Below are positions 1 through 9,813 of a DNA stretch of 64,000 nucleotides, in pieces. The stretch comes from Helicobacter sp. 11S02629-2 (lineage in GTDB: Bacteria > Campylobacterota > Campylobacteria > Campylobacterales > Helicobacteraceae): NCBI RefSeq assembly GCF_002272875.1, contig NZ_MLAN01000008.1, positions 1-64,000 on the forward strand, written 5' to 3'. A model generated the notes under the pieces. It did no database searches. It had not been told where the DNA came from and was given only the letters and a program-made list of their open reading frames with translations. The number at the start of each line of letters is the position of its first letter. Position 1 is the stretch's first letter. The translations under genes were made by a program, and so were the position numbers.

Positions 1-627
1 CCTATTTATAGACATTATAAAAAAGTTTGAAAAAAGCTAAAAATTAAACTAATCAAAACAAGAAAAGTAAGCCTTAATCGCTTGAGAAATGAAACTATAG
101 TGAAGTGAAGCTTAAGGGAAGCTTAGAGGGGAAGAAAATGGAGATATTTTTTTAAAAATACGCCTCAAATTAGATTTCAAAAGCTCTAGCAAAATACAAC
201 ATAAAATTATGATGCATCGATTAAACCTAACTGCATATATTAATGTTAAAGCTACAATAAAGGTTTGTATAAAATTTTTACTTCATCCATAGTTTTAAAC
301 AAAAACTTAAAAAATAAATATAGCAATTATCAAATCTTCCAATACGATTTTAATCTGTGCTTTTTTTACATAATATAACTAATCTAAAAAACTAGAAAAA
401 CCACTACACACAACAAATAAGAAAATGTATCATCCTCTATTAAAAATTAAAAAATATTAAACTTTTTTAGAATACGAAATATAGAAATACAATAAAATAT
501 AAACTAAAATTAAGATTTAAGCTTAAGTATTTATTAATCTTGATAAATATTAAGTTAGATTTAAGTTTTTCATACATAGAATTGAGCCTATGCATATAGA
601 TATTTTTTAACATATAGGTTGGATGTA
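1..627. other. AT-rich stretch without a recognised gene
   Basis: No reading frame with a plausible ribosome binding site and protein-like composition was seen on either strand. The stretch is very AT-rich, with many A and T runs. Its right part probably holds the promoter of the comEA-like gene, but I could not pick a convincing -35/-10 pair. Confidence 0.5.
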
Positions 628-903
628 ATGAAATTTTTAACAATATTGGTCATGTTCTTTAGTTTCTTATTTGCCGCTGTAAACATAAATACAGCTTCAC
701 AAAAAGAGTTAGAAAAACTTCCGGGTATAGGCCCAAAAAAAGCTAAAGAAATAATAGACTACAGAAGCAAAGAGCCTTTTAAAAATATAGAAGACATTAA
801 AAAAGTTAAGGGCATAAATCAAAAACTGTTTAATAAAATAAGAAACGATATAGAAGTAAAGTCTAACAAAGACATACCTTCTAAAGACAAGGCTGCAAAA
901 TAA
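628..903 (+). CDS. comEA: ComEA-like helix-hairpin-helix DNA-binding protein
   Basis: Small exported DNA-binding protein of the ComEA type, expected to bind incoming double-stranded DNA in the periplasm during natural transformation. The first 17 residues form a hydrophobic signal or anchor ending in LFAA. The rest is a ComEA helix-hairpin-helix domain with the motif LPGIGPKKAKEI and a second hairpin KGINQKLF. A TTG nine bases upstream (619) is also in frame; I prefer the ATG at 628 because it gives a clean signal peptide and sits a suitable distance after AGGTTGGA. The next gene on the same strand is a secretin, so the pair fits a DNA-uptake role. The family is clear; the role in uptake is inferred. 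Confidence 0.85.
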   Translation: MKFLTILVMFFSFLFAAVNINTASQKELEKLPGIGPKKAKEIIDYRSKEPFKNIEDIKKVKGINQKLFNKIRNDIEVKSNKDIPSKDKAAK

Positions 904-922
904 CCCTTATAAATCTAGATTG

Positions 923-946
923 CAAGATTCTACATATAGAATCTTG
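923..946. repeat. Inverted repeat built on AGATTCTA
   Basis: CAAGATTCTA and TAGAATCTTG form a perfect 10-bp stem with a 4-base loop directly after the comEA-like gene. There is no following T tract on the + strand, so termination is uncertain. The core AGATTCTA recurs in several intergenic hairpins of this window. Confidence 0.6.
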
Positions 947-1030
947 TGCATATCCTAGTACCCACAAAGCGTGCTCACACGCTTGTAAAAAACATAATCT
1001 CAAAAATAAAGCTTTTCAAAAAGATGTTAA

Positions 1031-2776
1031 ATGACTTCTTATTTAAACAACTTCTTAATGAAACTATTTGTATATTGTTTTATCATTGGTCTTGTGGATC
1101 TTTCTGCAAAAGATGCCACTAAACAACAACAAATAGAGGCTAACATAGAGGCTAAAGAAAAAATACAAAAGCCTAAAAAAGATAATAGCCAACAAAAAAA
1201 CTTTACAAGCTCTCAAGATATAGCAAATCTTAAAAACTTAGAAAATACTCTAAATCTAACAAGCCCTAGCCAAATAGACCTAAAACCAACTAAGACCAAA
1301 AAACGCCTGAAGTCCTTTCCATTAGGGCACAACAAGATATTTGAAGATGAAGATATAGATATAGCAAAACTTGCTCCAGCTTGCTCTACTACACTTCACA
1401 CCCTAACCAAGCCCAAAGAAGAAAAGCTTTCAGAGATCCTAAGCGCACTAGCTTCAGAGTGTGGATTTAGTGTAGAGTACATAAACTGGGTGGAAAACGA
1501 CACCCTAGCCCTCCACCTTGATAAAAGACCACTAAAAGACATCCTAAATATCTCTCTAAGAAATTACTACTATGAAGTCTCACCCTTCTTGCTTAGAATC
1601 TACGGTCTAGCTTTTGAAACTTTTGATATAAACTATATAGCAAGTGTGCGTACTACGCTTTCTAACACTTCAGTTACTCTCTCCCAAGAACAAAACCAAA
1701 ACTCATACTCTACAAGCTATAACTATGGCACCTTTCAGCCAAATCTCGCCACTAACCCCTACACCTTAAACAATGCTTTTGAAGGCTCCTTATCGGGCAA
1801 TAGACCAAGTAGTAGTGGTACTAAAATCTACTCTATGGATGAGTTAAACTTTTGGGATGGCTTAGAAAAAGAACTAAGTTTTTTGCTTAAAAGTAGCCCT
1901 CCAAACGTAAGCACAAACAACCCACAAGTAGCAGTTAATAATTCAAAATTTAGTATAGATAAAAATGCTGGCTTAGTAAGTGTGCTTGCCAATAAGTCTC
2001 ATATGCGCCAAGTATCACAATTTTTAGAAAACATGCACACAAAGATGAGAGCACAGATATTTCTAAACGTTGAGATTTTAAATATCACTCATACTAAGTC
2101 TACAAATGCAGGGATTGACTGGAATAATCTAGCCTCCATTTTTTCAGCCCCAGCCACAAGTGGAAGTTTGAATCTAGGTGGCAATGCAAATGGTGCTTTT
2201 AACCTTGACTACTCGCTAAATATACTTAACCCAAACGTATCTTTAAGCAGTATCTTAGGCTTTCTTGAGACCCAAGGAAATGTTAAATCGCTTTCAAATC
2301 CACGAGTAAGTGCACTAAACAACCAGCCAGCCATCATAAGCGTAGGCTCAGTGCTTAGATACTCGCAAAATCTAATCTTTCAAACAAGCAACACCAACAA
2401 CACCATACAAAACCAAAGCGTGCAGTACCCAAGCGTCTTTGTTGGAATCTTACTTGATATCACCCCATCAATTAGCGACGATGAGATAATCTTACGTATA
2501 AACCCTTCAATCACAAGGGCAAAAAACGCCCTTATAGAAAATAGTGCCACAGCCCTTTCTAGTCCGCCAAATCTAAGCACCAATCAACTCTCTTCCATAG
2601 TCAGGCTAAAAAATGGCGAAAAAGTTATAATTGGCGGGCTAATAAGCAACCATAACGAAACCAATGAAAACGGCATCATAGGCTTAAGAAGAGTAAAAGG
2701 CATCTTTTCAAACACTAAAAAGCTTAATAGAAGCGAAGAGATAGTTATCATCATCACGCCAACTATTATAGAGTAG
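1031..2776 (+). CDS. Secretin (MshL/CtsD-like pilus or DNA-uptake pore)
   Basis: Outer-membrane secretin of the type II secretion / type IV pilus family, 581 residues. A short N-terminal hydrophobic segment acts as a signal peptide. A small STN-like domain lies around residues 120-190 and a Ser/Thr/Asn-rich linker around 210-300. The C-terminal secretin domain covers roughly 320-581, with the family hallmark VIIGGLISNH and the closing strand EEIVIIITPTIIE. It lies directly downstream of the comEA-like gene. In Campylobacter a protein of this family (CtsD) is needed for natural transformation, and database entries often call such proteins MshL. A competence role is therefore likely but inferred. 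No pilin or ATPase gene is nearby. Confidence 0.85.
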   Translation: MTSYLNNFLMKLFVYCFIIGLVDLSAKDATKQQQIEANIEAKEKIQKPKKDNSQQKNFTSSQDIANLKNLENTLNLTSPSQIDLKPTKTKKRLKSFPLGHNKIFEDEDIDIAKLAPACSTTLHTLTKPKEEKLSEILSALASECGFSVEYINWVENDTLALHLDKRPLKDILNISLRNYYYEVSPFLLRIYGLAFETFDINYIASVRTTLSNTSVTLSQEQNQNSYSTSYNYGTFQPNLATNPYTLNNAFEGSLSGNRPSSSGTKIYSMDELNFWDGLEKELSFLLKSSPPNVSTNNPQVAVNNSKFSIDKNAGLVSVLANKSHMRQVSQFLENMHTKMRAQIFLNVEILNITHTKSTNAGIDWNNLASIFSAPATSGSLNLGGNANGAFNLDYSLNILNPNVSLSSILGFLETQGNVKSLSNPRVSALNNQPAIISVGSVLRYSQNLIFQTSNTNNTIQNQSVQYPSVFVGILLDITPSISDDEIILRINPSITRAKNALIENSATALSSPPNLSTNQLSSIVRLKNGEKVIIGGLISNHNETNENGIIGLRRVKGIFSNTKKLNRSEEIVIIITPTIIE

Positions 2777-2945
2777 CTAAACTCTAGCCTCATAGCTAAT
2801 ATAGTAGCTAGCAAAGCCTTGCAATAAGCCTTATTAAAGCTTTTAGTAATAAAGTCATTTTTATAAAAACTACCATAGCCAATATTAGCCAGCTACCACA
2901 AAGCCTTAGTTTTTAAGTAAAATAAACATCGTTATGGAGGCTACT

Positions 2946-3185
2946 ATGTTTGAAAAAATTGAAGAGATAATAAGAAATATAGAAAATCTAAGAGATGAAA
3001 TAACCATACTTTTAAATATGGCAAAGCTTGATCTAATAGACTATATCCTCATAAAAAGAGGCTCAAAAGACATGCCCGAAGGGCTATCCATGGGTATGCT
3101 AGCTGATATAGATGAAGAAGTAGACAAGCTAAAAAAGCAAATAGATCTTCTTAATAAGATAAAACGCGAGATGCTAATCTTTTAA
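2946..3185 (+). CDS. Small coiled-coil protein of unknown function
   Basis: I do not recognise a family. The protein is 79 residues, acidic and basic in alternation, and mostly helical with two heptad-like stretches (EKIEEIIRNIENLRDEI and DEEVDKLKKQIDLLNKI) that suggest a coiled coil. An in-frame ATG at 2934 exists, but GGAGG at 2936-2940 lies inside that extension, five bases before the ATG at 2946, so the later start is much better. It stands alone between the secretin and the 3' end of carB, which reads the other way. Confidence 0.6.
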   Translation: MFEKIEEIIRNIENLRDEITILLNMAKLDLIDYILIKRGSKDMPEGLSMGMLADIDEEVDKLKKQIDLLNKIKREMLIF

Positions 3186-3269
3186 AGCCTGCTTTTTAGA
3201 TTGTGCATACTCTTAGCTACTGCACCTTAAGTTAAATTCCATGCTAACATAGAATCTAAAAGCACAAAA

Positions 3270-6200
3270 CTAATACGCCTTATTTAGATACTCTTGCAAG
3301 GAGCAAGCAAGGTTTGCTTCCTTAGTGCTAGTTTCTTTTTTGATAGCTTTTATAGCACTTAGCGCCCCTGAGACTGTGGTAAAGTAAGGTATGTTCATCT
3401 TCAAAACTGTAGCCCTTATAAGCCTTGCGTCTTCTTTTGCTTTTTCATCACTTGTGTTTACCACTAGATCTATTTCGTTATTTACTAGTAAGTCGTTGAT
3501 ATTTGGCCTACCTTCGCTAATCTTTAGTACCTGCTTTACTTCAACACCCGCTTCTTTTAAGATCTTAAAAGTCCCAGTAGTTGCAACTATCTTAAAGCCC
3601 ATATCATAAAAGCTTTTAGCTAGGCCTAAGGCGTGCTCTTTATCGCTATCTTGCAAGGATATAAATACCGTGCCAGATGTAGGAAGAGGATTCTTACAAG
3701 CAACTTGGGATTTAAAAAAGGCTATCTCTGGACTTTTAGCTATGCCCATAACCTCACCTGTGCTTTTCATCTCAGGGCCTAAAAGCAAGTCAGCTCCCGG
3801 AAGCTTGTTAAAAGGAAAAACAGATTCTTTAACGCTAAAGTGTTTTAGGTGCTTGTGAGTGTAAAGATTATCTTCTAACTTTCTTAAGATGTCATACTTA
3901 TCATAGAATCTAATCGCATCTAAAAGTGGCTCATCACACATAACGCGAGTTGCAACCTTAGCTAGTGGAAGCCCAGTGGCCTTGGAGGCAAAAGGCACAG
4001 TTCGAGAAGCGCGAGGGTTAACTTCTATGATAAAAACTTCATCTTTATAGATAGCATACTGGACATTCATAAGCCCTTTTACTTCAAGCTTTAAGGCTAT
4101 CTCTTTGCTTATCTTGCAGATCTTTTCTACTAAGGCTTCATCTATGCTAGTAGTTGGAAGATAAGAAGCACTATCACCGCTGTGGATTCCTGCTTCTTCG
4201 ATGTGCTGCATGATGGCACCTATATAGACATCTTTGCCATCACTTATGCAGTCTAAGTCAAGCTCTATTGCCTTGTCTAAAAACTTATCTATCAAAATAG
4301 GATTACTTTCGCTTACAGCGATTACTTCATCCATATACTTTTTAAGCTCAAAGTCATCATAGACTATACGCATAGCACGCCCGCCTAGTACGTAGCTTGG
4401 GCGCACTAAAACCGGAAAGCCTATGCTTCTAGCTACTGAGTGAGCTTGCTCTTTAGTTAAGGCTATGCCATTTTCTGGTTGGTTAAGCCCTAGTTCAACT
4501 ACAAACTTTGCAAACTTCTCTCTATCTTCAGCTTTATCAATGGCTTTTGGCTTAGTACCTATGATTTTAGCATTAATCTTACTTAAGAGGTTTGCTAGTT
4601 TTAAAGGCGTTTGACCACCAAAGTGCACTATGATTCCATCTACTTGCTCTTCTTCTATAACACTTCTTACGTGCTCAAAGTCTATTGGCTCAAAGTAAAG
4701 CTTATCGCTTGTATCATAATCAGTGCTCACAGTTTCTGGATTGCAGTTATACATAATGCTTTGTATGCCCATATCTTTTAAAGCAAAGCTTGCGTGTACA
4801 CAGCAGTAGTCAAACTCTATGCCTTGCCCTATGCGGTTTGGCCCACCGCCAATTATTAGCACTTTTTTAAGCCCTTTAGAATCTAAATTATTAGCACTAG
4901 ATTCTAAATTATCATCAAGCAAATTATCATCAAGATATTCGCTTGGCACATCTTCATAATTGCCAATGCTAGAATAAAGATAGTTACTTTTACAAGCAAA
5001 CTCAGCCGCACAAGTATCTACTTCGTTGTATTTATGCTTTACTCCTAGGTTAAGTCTAGCTTGGTAAACTTCACTTTCTGTGATATCTAAGCCTTCATTT
5101 TCTTGTAGCCAGTGGCTTATATTTTTATCACTAAAGCCATAGCTTTTAGCCTCTTTCATAAGCTCTTTATTAGTTAGTATTTCTGTAGTTATCTTTTGCT
5201 CATAGTCTACTAACTCTTTTATCTCGTTTAAAAACCATCTATCTATCTTACTTAGCTCATAAACCTCATCTACACTTAAGCCCAGCCCAAAGCCCTCAGC
5301 TATGTATAAGATTCGGTTTGCATTAGGACGCCTTATCTCTTTTTTGATCAAGATAGAATCTGTGCTTATACGATTAAATCCATAAAAGCCTTGCTCTAGT
5401 GAACATATAGCTTTTTGAAGGCTTTCTTTGAAAGTCCCGCCAATTGCCATAACCTCACCTATACTTTTCATAGATGTCGTAAGGCTAGAGTTAGCAAGTG
5501 GAAACTTTTCAAAAGTAAATCGTGGAATCTTAGTCACTATATAATCGATACTTGGCTCAAAGCTAGCAGGTGTGCCAGTGATGTCATTTTTTATCTCATC
5601 TAGACTAAAGCCAACTGCTAAAAGCGTGGCGACTTTAGCTATAGGATAGCCTGTAGCCTTTGAAGCAAGAGCACTACTTCTACTAACACGTGGATTCATC
5701 TCTATAACTGTCATACGGCCATTTTCTGGGTTGATGGCAAATTGCACGTTGCTCCCGCCTGTATCTACCCCTATCTCACGCAAGATTTTAAAAGAGGCAT
5801 CACGCATACGCTGATACTCTTTATCAGTTAAGGTTAAAGCTGGTGCTATAGTTATAGAATCTCCAGTGTGTACGCCCATAGGGTCAAGATTTTCTATACT
5901 GCAAACTATGATGCAGTTATCTTTGTGATCCCTTATAACTTCCATCTCATACTCTTTCCAGCCAAGCAAAGATTCTTCTATTAAGATCTCATGGACTGGG
6001 CTTGCATCAAGACCGATTTTAGCTAGGGTTTTAAACTCATCTATGTTATAAGCTACTCCACTACCTCCACCAGCTAAGGTAAAAGACGCTCTAATAATTA
6101 GTGGGAATCCTATCTCTTGGGCTGCTAAAAGGGCTTCATCTTCATTATAAGCGTATCTTGACTTTGGTATATCCATGCCAATTTTAAGCATGGCTTCTTT

Positions 6201-6587
6201 AAAGGCTTGCCTATCCTCACCTTTTTTTATAGCCTCTGGCTTTGCTCCTAAGAATCTTACACCTTTAAGAAGTCCTTTTTCATGCATACTCATAGCGACA
6301 TTAAGCGCAGTTTGCCCACCCATAGTAGGTAAAACTGCATCAATATCTTCTTTTTTAATAATGTCTAATATTATCTCAGGAGTTATAGGCTCTATATAGG
6401 TTTTATCAGCAAAGTCTGGATCTGTCATGATGGTTGCTGGGTTAGAGTTTATAAGCACCACTTTATAACCTAGCTCCTTTAAAGTCTTAACAGCTTGCGT
6501 GCCTGAGTAGTCAAACTCACAAGCTTGCCCTATAACTATAGGACCTGAGCCTATAAGAAGTATGTTTTTAAAACTGGTGTCTTGCAT
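3270..6587 (-). CDS. carB: Carbamoyl-phosphate synthase large subunit
   Basis: Makes carbamoyl phosphate from ammonia (delivered by CarA), bicarbonate and 2 ATP for arginine and pyrimidine synthesis in the cytoplasm. The 1105 residues show the duplicated ATP-grasp plan. The first synthetase half begins with [20 protein letters not shown] and the second near residue 575 with [19 protein letters not shown]. An oligomerisation region lies between them and a C-terminal MGS-like allosteric domain begins around residue 950 ([15 protein letters not shown]). A short Asp/Asn/Ser-rich insert ([16 protein letters not shown]) lengthens the linker before the second half. The start follows AAAGGATTTTAT. 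carA is not in the window. Confidence 0.97.
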   Translation of the reverse strand: MQDTSFKNILLIGSGPIVIGQACEFDYSGTQAVKTLKELGYKVVLINSNPATIMTDPDFADKTYIEPITPEIILDIIKKEDIDAVLPTMGGQTALNVAMSMHEKGLLKGVRFLGAKPEAIKKGEDRQAFKEAMLKIGMDIPKSRYAYNEDEALLAAQEIGFPLIIRASFTLAGGGSGVAYNIDEFKTLAKIGLDASPVHEILIEESLLGWKEYEMEVIRDHKDNCIIVCSIENLDPMGVHTGDSITIAPALTLTDKEYQRMRDASFKILREIGVDTGGSNVQFAINPENGRMTVIEMNPRVSRSSALASKATGYPIAKVATLLAVGFSLDEIKNDITGTPASFEPSIDYIVTKIPRFTFEKFPLANSSLTTSMKSIGEVMAIGGTFKESLQKAICSLEQGFYGFNRISTDSILIKKEIRRPNANRILYIAEGFGLGLSVDEVYELSKIDRWFLNEIKELVDYEQKITTEILTNKELMKEAKSYGFSDKNISHWLQENEGLDITESEVYQARLNLGVKHKYNEVDTCAAEFACKSNYLYSSIGNYEDVPSEYLDDNLLDDNLESSANNLDSKGLKKVLIIGGGPNRIGQGIEFDYCCVHASFALKDMGIQSIMYNCNPETVSTDYDTSDKLYFEPIDFEHVRSVIEEEQVDGIIVHFGGQTPLKLANLLSKINAKIIGTKPKAIDKAEDREKFAKFVVELGLNQPENGIALTKEQAHSVARSIGFPVLVRPSYVLGGRAMRIVYDDFELKKYMDEVIAVSESNPILIDKFLDKAIELDLDCISDGKDVYIGAIMQHIEEAGIHSGDSASYLPTTSIDEALVEKICKISKEIALKLEVKGLMNVQYAIYKDEVFIIEVNPRASRTVPFASKATGLPLAKVATRVMCDEPLLDAIRFYDKYDILRKLEDNLYTHKHLKHFSVKESVFPFNKLPGADLLLGPEMKSTGEVMGIAKSPEIAFFKSQVACKNPLPTSGTVFISLQDSDKEHALGLAKSFYDMGFKIVATTGTFKILKEAGVEVKQVLKISEGRPNINDLLVNNEIDLVVNTSDEKAKEDARLIRATVLKMNIPYFTTVSGALSAIKAIKKETSTKEANLACSLQEYLNKAY

Positions 6588-6680
6588 ATAAAATCCTTAA
6601 AGATAAAAAGTGAGTTATGAAAATTGTGCTAAATTATACCTTGTACTTACTCTACTTAAAAACCAAAATAAAGGCAAATC

Positions 6681-7196
6681 TTGACTTCACCCACTCCAAA
6701 AAGACTTAAATACAAAATCTACATCTTCCTAGCCATCTTAATAGTTGTGCTAATATTTGATCAATTCCTAAAGTATGAAATCTTGCGCCTTGCGTTTCAC
6801 AAGTATGGCACTATAAATATAGATTCTATAAGCTATCTTTTTAGAAGCGAGATTATAGATATAGCACTAGTTTTTAACAAAGGCGTAGCTTTTAGCTTTT
6901 TAGCTTTTCTAGGGGATAATCTTAAATACATCCAGCTATTTTTAATCCTAATCATAATCATCTTTTTTATCCAACAAAGACGCTTTTTTGAAGAGTACTT
7001 TATAGGCTTTGGCTTTATCTTTGGAGGAGGTATAAGTAATATTATAGATAGGTTTTTATATAAAGGCGTAGTTGATTATATCTACTGGCATTATCAGTTT
7101 AACTTTGCGATATTTAACCTTGCTGATATGAGTATAAATCTAGGGATAATCATAATGATAATAACCATGCTTATAAAAAGAAAAAATGCAAGATAG
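6681..7196 (+). CDS. lspA: Lipoprotein signal peptidase (signal peptidase II)
   Basis: Inner-membrane aspartyl protease that removes the signal peptide from lipoprotein precursors after lipid attachment. The 171 residues carry four membrane segments. The conserved motifs are visible: FNKGVAFSF, then ISNIIDRF with the first catalytic Asp, and FNLADMSINLG with the second. The start codon is TTG at 6681, with AAGG seven bases upstream and no better ATG; N-terminal residues before the first membrane segment look normal. It is divergent from carB and convergent with comEC. Confidence 0.93.
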   Translation: MTSPTPKRLKYKIYIFLAILIVVLIFDQFLKYEILRLAFHKYGTINIDSISYLFRSEIIDIALVFNKGVAFSFLAFLGDNLKYIQLFLILIIIIFFIQQRRFFEEYFIGFGFIFGGGISNIIDRFLYKGVVDYIYWHYQFNFAIFNLADMSINLGIIIMIITMLIKRKNAR

Positions 7197-7211
7197 GGAT
7201 TAAAAGCTAAG

Positions 7212-8561
7212 CTATAAAGTTAAACTTTTTACATAAACCCATAGGTTAAAAGAGTAAAAGCAGATAGTAAAAACACAAAGAATATAGTAAGCATTTTTAT
7301 AAAAGATACTTATAAAACTTAAGGCAAGATAGGCTAAAAGCAAAGATAAAGGTGTATAAAACTCACTTAAAAAAAACTTCATATCTAAAAATGGAAGCAA
7401 TAAGGAATCTATACTTCCTCCAAGCCCTACAAGATGCAAAAAAAGACTAAGTGGGAAGAAAAGCACAAAAGCCAAACCAACTGGGATAGAGACTAGCTGA
7501 AAGGGTGAAAAGTAAGGGAAAAAGTAGTGCACAACTGGCATCATCTGCAAAAATAGCAAGAGATTAAAAAGCACTAAAGTTAAAAAAGCACTTTTAGTTT
7601 TCACATACTTTATGAATAAAAATATATAAAAAACTCCCGCTACTGATAACAAAAAGCCTATGTTAAAAGCAAGGCTTAAATCTAGACTTAAGGCAAACAA
7701 AGCACAAAGCATAAGACTATAAAAGCTTACTATCTTAAGCCCTGAGAAAAGCAAGAAAAAAGCAAAGCTTGCCATTAAAAAAGCTCTAAAAAATGAAGGC
7801 TGAAAATCAAGCAAGACAAGATAGCCACCCATGCAAGCAAGGATTAAAGCCCCTATATCAAAGTAAGCATTACGATGGGGATAGAATCTTGCTTGAAAGA
7901 TTCTATAAATAGGCATAAAAAATATATAAAGCATAAGGCTTAACACACCTAAGTGAAAGCCGCTAATTGCTATTATGTGGGCTAAGCCCAAAGAGTTAGA
8001 AAGATGTCTTAGGGCTGGATCTAGGCTATCTCCTAAGAAAAGTGCTGCGTGCAGATTACCCAAAAGGCTATTTTTATGTTGGGCATAAACTAAGTCAAGC
8101 AAGCCAAAAGAAGTTGGCATAACTGCCATGCCCATGTTTATAAAAAAGCAAGATTTAAAAGAATCTAAAAAAGAGCACTTATTAGCCTTGCCTAGGATTT
8201 GCACGTCTTTATTACGCAAGTCTTTGAGGCTTTCAAAAGGAGTGTGTTCTATAGTGTAGAGATTAAAGCCATCTTTAGTTTTTAGCTTGAAGATAGTCTT
8301 GTTGTCCTTTGGGTACTGAAGTATGACTTTTGCTTCTATTCTTTTAGTATCTTGCAAAGCAAGGTAGTTTTTATACTTTAAGCTTAAAGTGATGCATAAG
8401 ATACAAGAAAGAACTAAAAAGACAAAGATATAATCCCGCTTGCTAAATATATCTAGACTAAAACGAGTATCTTTAACATGCCTGCTTTCAAAAAGCCAGT
8501 AGTATCTAAGAAAAGACTTGCAGATATCTAGAGTGCTTTTAAAATGCCTTTTCAAGCCCAC
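7212..8561 (-). CDS. comEC: ComEC/Rec2-type DNA channel
   Basis: Polytopic inner-membrane protein of the ComEC/Rec2 family that moves single-stranded DNA into the cytoplasm during transformation. The 449 residues carry many hydrophobic segments and the competence-domain motif HIIAISGFHLGVLSLM near residue 193. The C-terminal metallo-beta-lactamase domain of long ComEC proteins is absent, as is usual for the short Campylobacterota form. The start lies 12 bases after the end of the Met/His-rich membrane protein, so the two are probably co-transcribed. With the ComEA-like protein and secretin of this window it makes a plausible partial uptake machine. Confidence 0.88.
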   Translation of the reverse strand: MGLKRHFKSTLDICKSFLRYYWLFESRHVKDTRFSLDIFSKRDYIFVFLVLSCILCITLSLKYKNYLALQDTKRIEAKVILQYPKDNKTIFKLKTKDGFNLYTIEHTPFESLKDLRNKDVQILGKANKCSFLDSFKSCFFINMGMAVMPTSFGLLDLVYAQHKNSLLGNLHAALFLGDSLDPALRHLSNSLGLAHIIAISGFHLGVLSLMLYIFFMPIYRIFQARFYPHRNAYFDIGALILACMGGYLVLLDFQPSFFRAFLMASFAFFLLFSGLKIVSFYSLMLCALFALSLDLSLAFNIGFLLSVAGVFYIFLFIKYVKTKSAFLTLVLFNLLLFLQMMPVVHYFFPYFSPFQLVSIPVGLAFVLFFPLSLFLHLVGLGGSIDSLLLPFLDMKFFLSEFYTPLSLLLAYLALSFISIFYKNAYYILCVFTICFYSFNLWVYVKSLTL

Positions 8562-8573
8562 CCTTATATAGTC

Positions 8574-8960
8574 TTAGTTAGAATCCATATGCATAGGCTT
8601 AGATTCTTTATCCACGCCCTTCATATCATGCATATCCATAGACTTAGATTCCATATGCATGCCATTCATATGGTTAGTATCCTTCGCATCAGATTTATTA
8701 GTAGAATCCATATGCATGCTTTCCATGTCACCATGCTTCATATCCATATCTTTCATCTTATCCATATCTTTATCTTGCATGTTCATAGACTTAGAATCCA
8801 TATGCATGCTTTCATGGCTCATGTCCTTCATGTGCATGCCTTCCATATGCATATCACCCATATCCATGCCTTTCATATCTCCATGACCATGCATCCCATG
8901 CATCCCCTTCATGCCCATATGCATACCCGGTAGCATATACATCTTACCTATCATCATCCC
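8574..8960 (-). repeat. Degenerate tandem repeats encoding the Met/His-rich tail
   Basis: Short imperfect units around TCCATATGCAT, TTCATATCC and AGATTCCATATG recur dozens of times on the + strand. They encode the MHM/MDM/DSK units of the overlapping membrane protein. Spacing is irregular but always keeps the reading frame. Such an array can expand or contract, so tail length probably differs between strains. Confidence 0.75.
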
Positions 8961-9620
8961 ATAACCCATATATATATTTCCTGCACCAAAATAAAGCATT
9001 AAAAGCATAGAAAGTCTTAAAAGCCAAGTGCTAAGTCTTGCTTTAAAGCCGCCTCTTATAAGACTTCCTAAGCTTGTGCCTATTAAAAAAAGCGGTAAGA
9101 AAGTCCCTAGTCCAAAGGCTATCATGCCAAGTATGCTTAAAGGGATGGAGTTAAAGCCAGCAGCAACAAGGGCAAAGGTGTACACAAAGCCACAAGGTAA
9201 AAAGCCATTTAAAAGCCCCAGTAAGTAGTAGCTAAAAAAGCTTTTTGCTTGCAATGTATACTTAAAAGCCTTCTTATACCAAGCAGAGTTAGCACTAGGT
9301 GTGACATAGCCTAGCACTTTTGGATAGAAGTTAAAAAGAAGCGCAGTTATGATGATTAAAGCCCCTATTACTATAAAGACTATACCTCTATGGAAGTTAT
9401 CTATAAAACCTTTGCCGATTATAGAAAAGATGATACCTACTATTATGTAAGAAGTAAGACGACCTAGAAAGTAGACAAAGTTACCTAAGGCAATGCGCGT
9501 TTTGGTGTTATTTATAGATTTGGTCGTATTAAAGCCTAAAACTATCCCTCCACACATCCCTACACAGTGCCCCCACGCACCCAAAAAAGCCGCTATAAAT
9601 ATACCAAGTATCGCTTCCAC
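8574..9620 (-). CDS. DsbD_2/TauE-like membrane protein with Met/His/Asp-rich tail
   Basis: The N-terminal 215-230 residues form a six- to seven-helix membrane domain of the DsbD_2 / sulfite exporter TauE-SafE type. Paired Cys motifs are GHCVGMCGG near the start and NGFLPCGF midway. The C-terminal 130 residues, encoded from about 8574 to 8960, are extremely rich in Met, His, Asp, Lys and Gly, with recurring units such as MHMDS, MHGMHG and KDMDMK. Met and His clusters of this kind bind Cu(I) or Cu(II) in known copper proteins, so copper or other metal handling is inferred, for example supply to cbb3 oxidase. The tail is encoded by degenerate tandem repeats centred on CATATGCAT. The membrane domain is well supported; the substrate is unknown. 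Confidence 0.8.
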   Translation of the reverse strand: MEAILGIFIAAFLGAWGHCVGMCGGIVLGFNTTKSINNTKTRIALGNFVYFLGRLTSYIIVGIIFSIIGKGFIDNFHRGIVFIVIGALIIITALLFNFYPKVLGYVTPSANSAWYKKAFKYTLQAKSFFSYYLLGLLNGFLPCGFVYTFALVAAGFNSIPLSILGMIAFGLGTFLPLFLIGTSLGSLIRGGFKARLSTWLLRLSMLLMLYFGAGNIYMGYGMMIGKMYMLPGMHMGMKGMHGMHGHGDMKGMDMGDMHMEGMHMKDMSHESMHMDSKSMNMQDKDMDKMKDMDMKHGDMESMHMDSTNKSDAKDTNHMNGMHMESKSMDMHDMKGVDKESKPMHMDSN

Positions 9621-9813
9621 TGTCTTCCTTCATTTTGAGATATCTTTATCAAGCTTATGATTAAAAGTCAAAGAGGGTTGTATCGCCCTAGCTTACTATC
9701 TAAAATCTTTTATTAACTTTAAGTCTCATATTTATCTAGTAGTGAAAGTGAAGTTTAGAAACTTTTTATCAAAAATTAAAGCTATGAAGGCTAGTTAGTT
9801 CCAAAAGACTAGC

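Noticed and set aside
2380-2814. Leftward frames of 67 and 76 codons antisense to the secretin
   Set aside because: They overlap a clearly coding secretin domain and have no protein-like pattern or start signals.
8544-8933. Rightward 129-aa frame rich in His, Met, Ile and Leu
   Set aside because: It is the antisense of the Met/His-rich repeat region; the composition simply mirrors the CATATGCAT repeats, and no ribosome binding site supports it.
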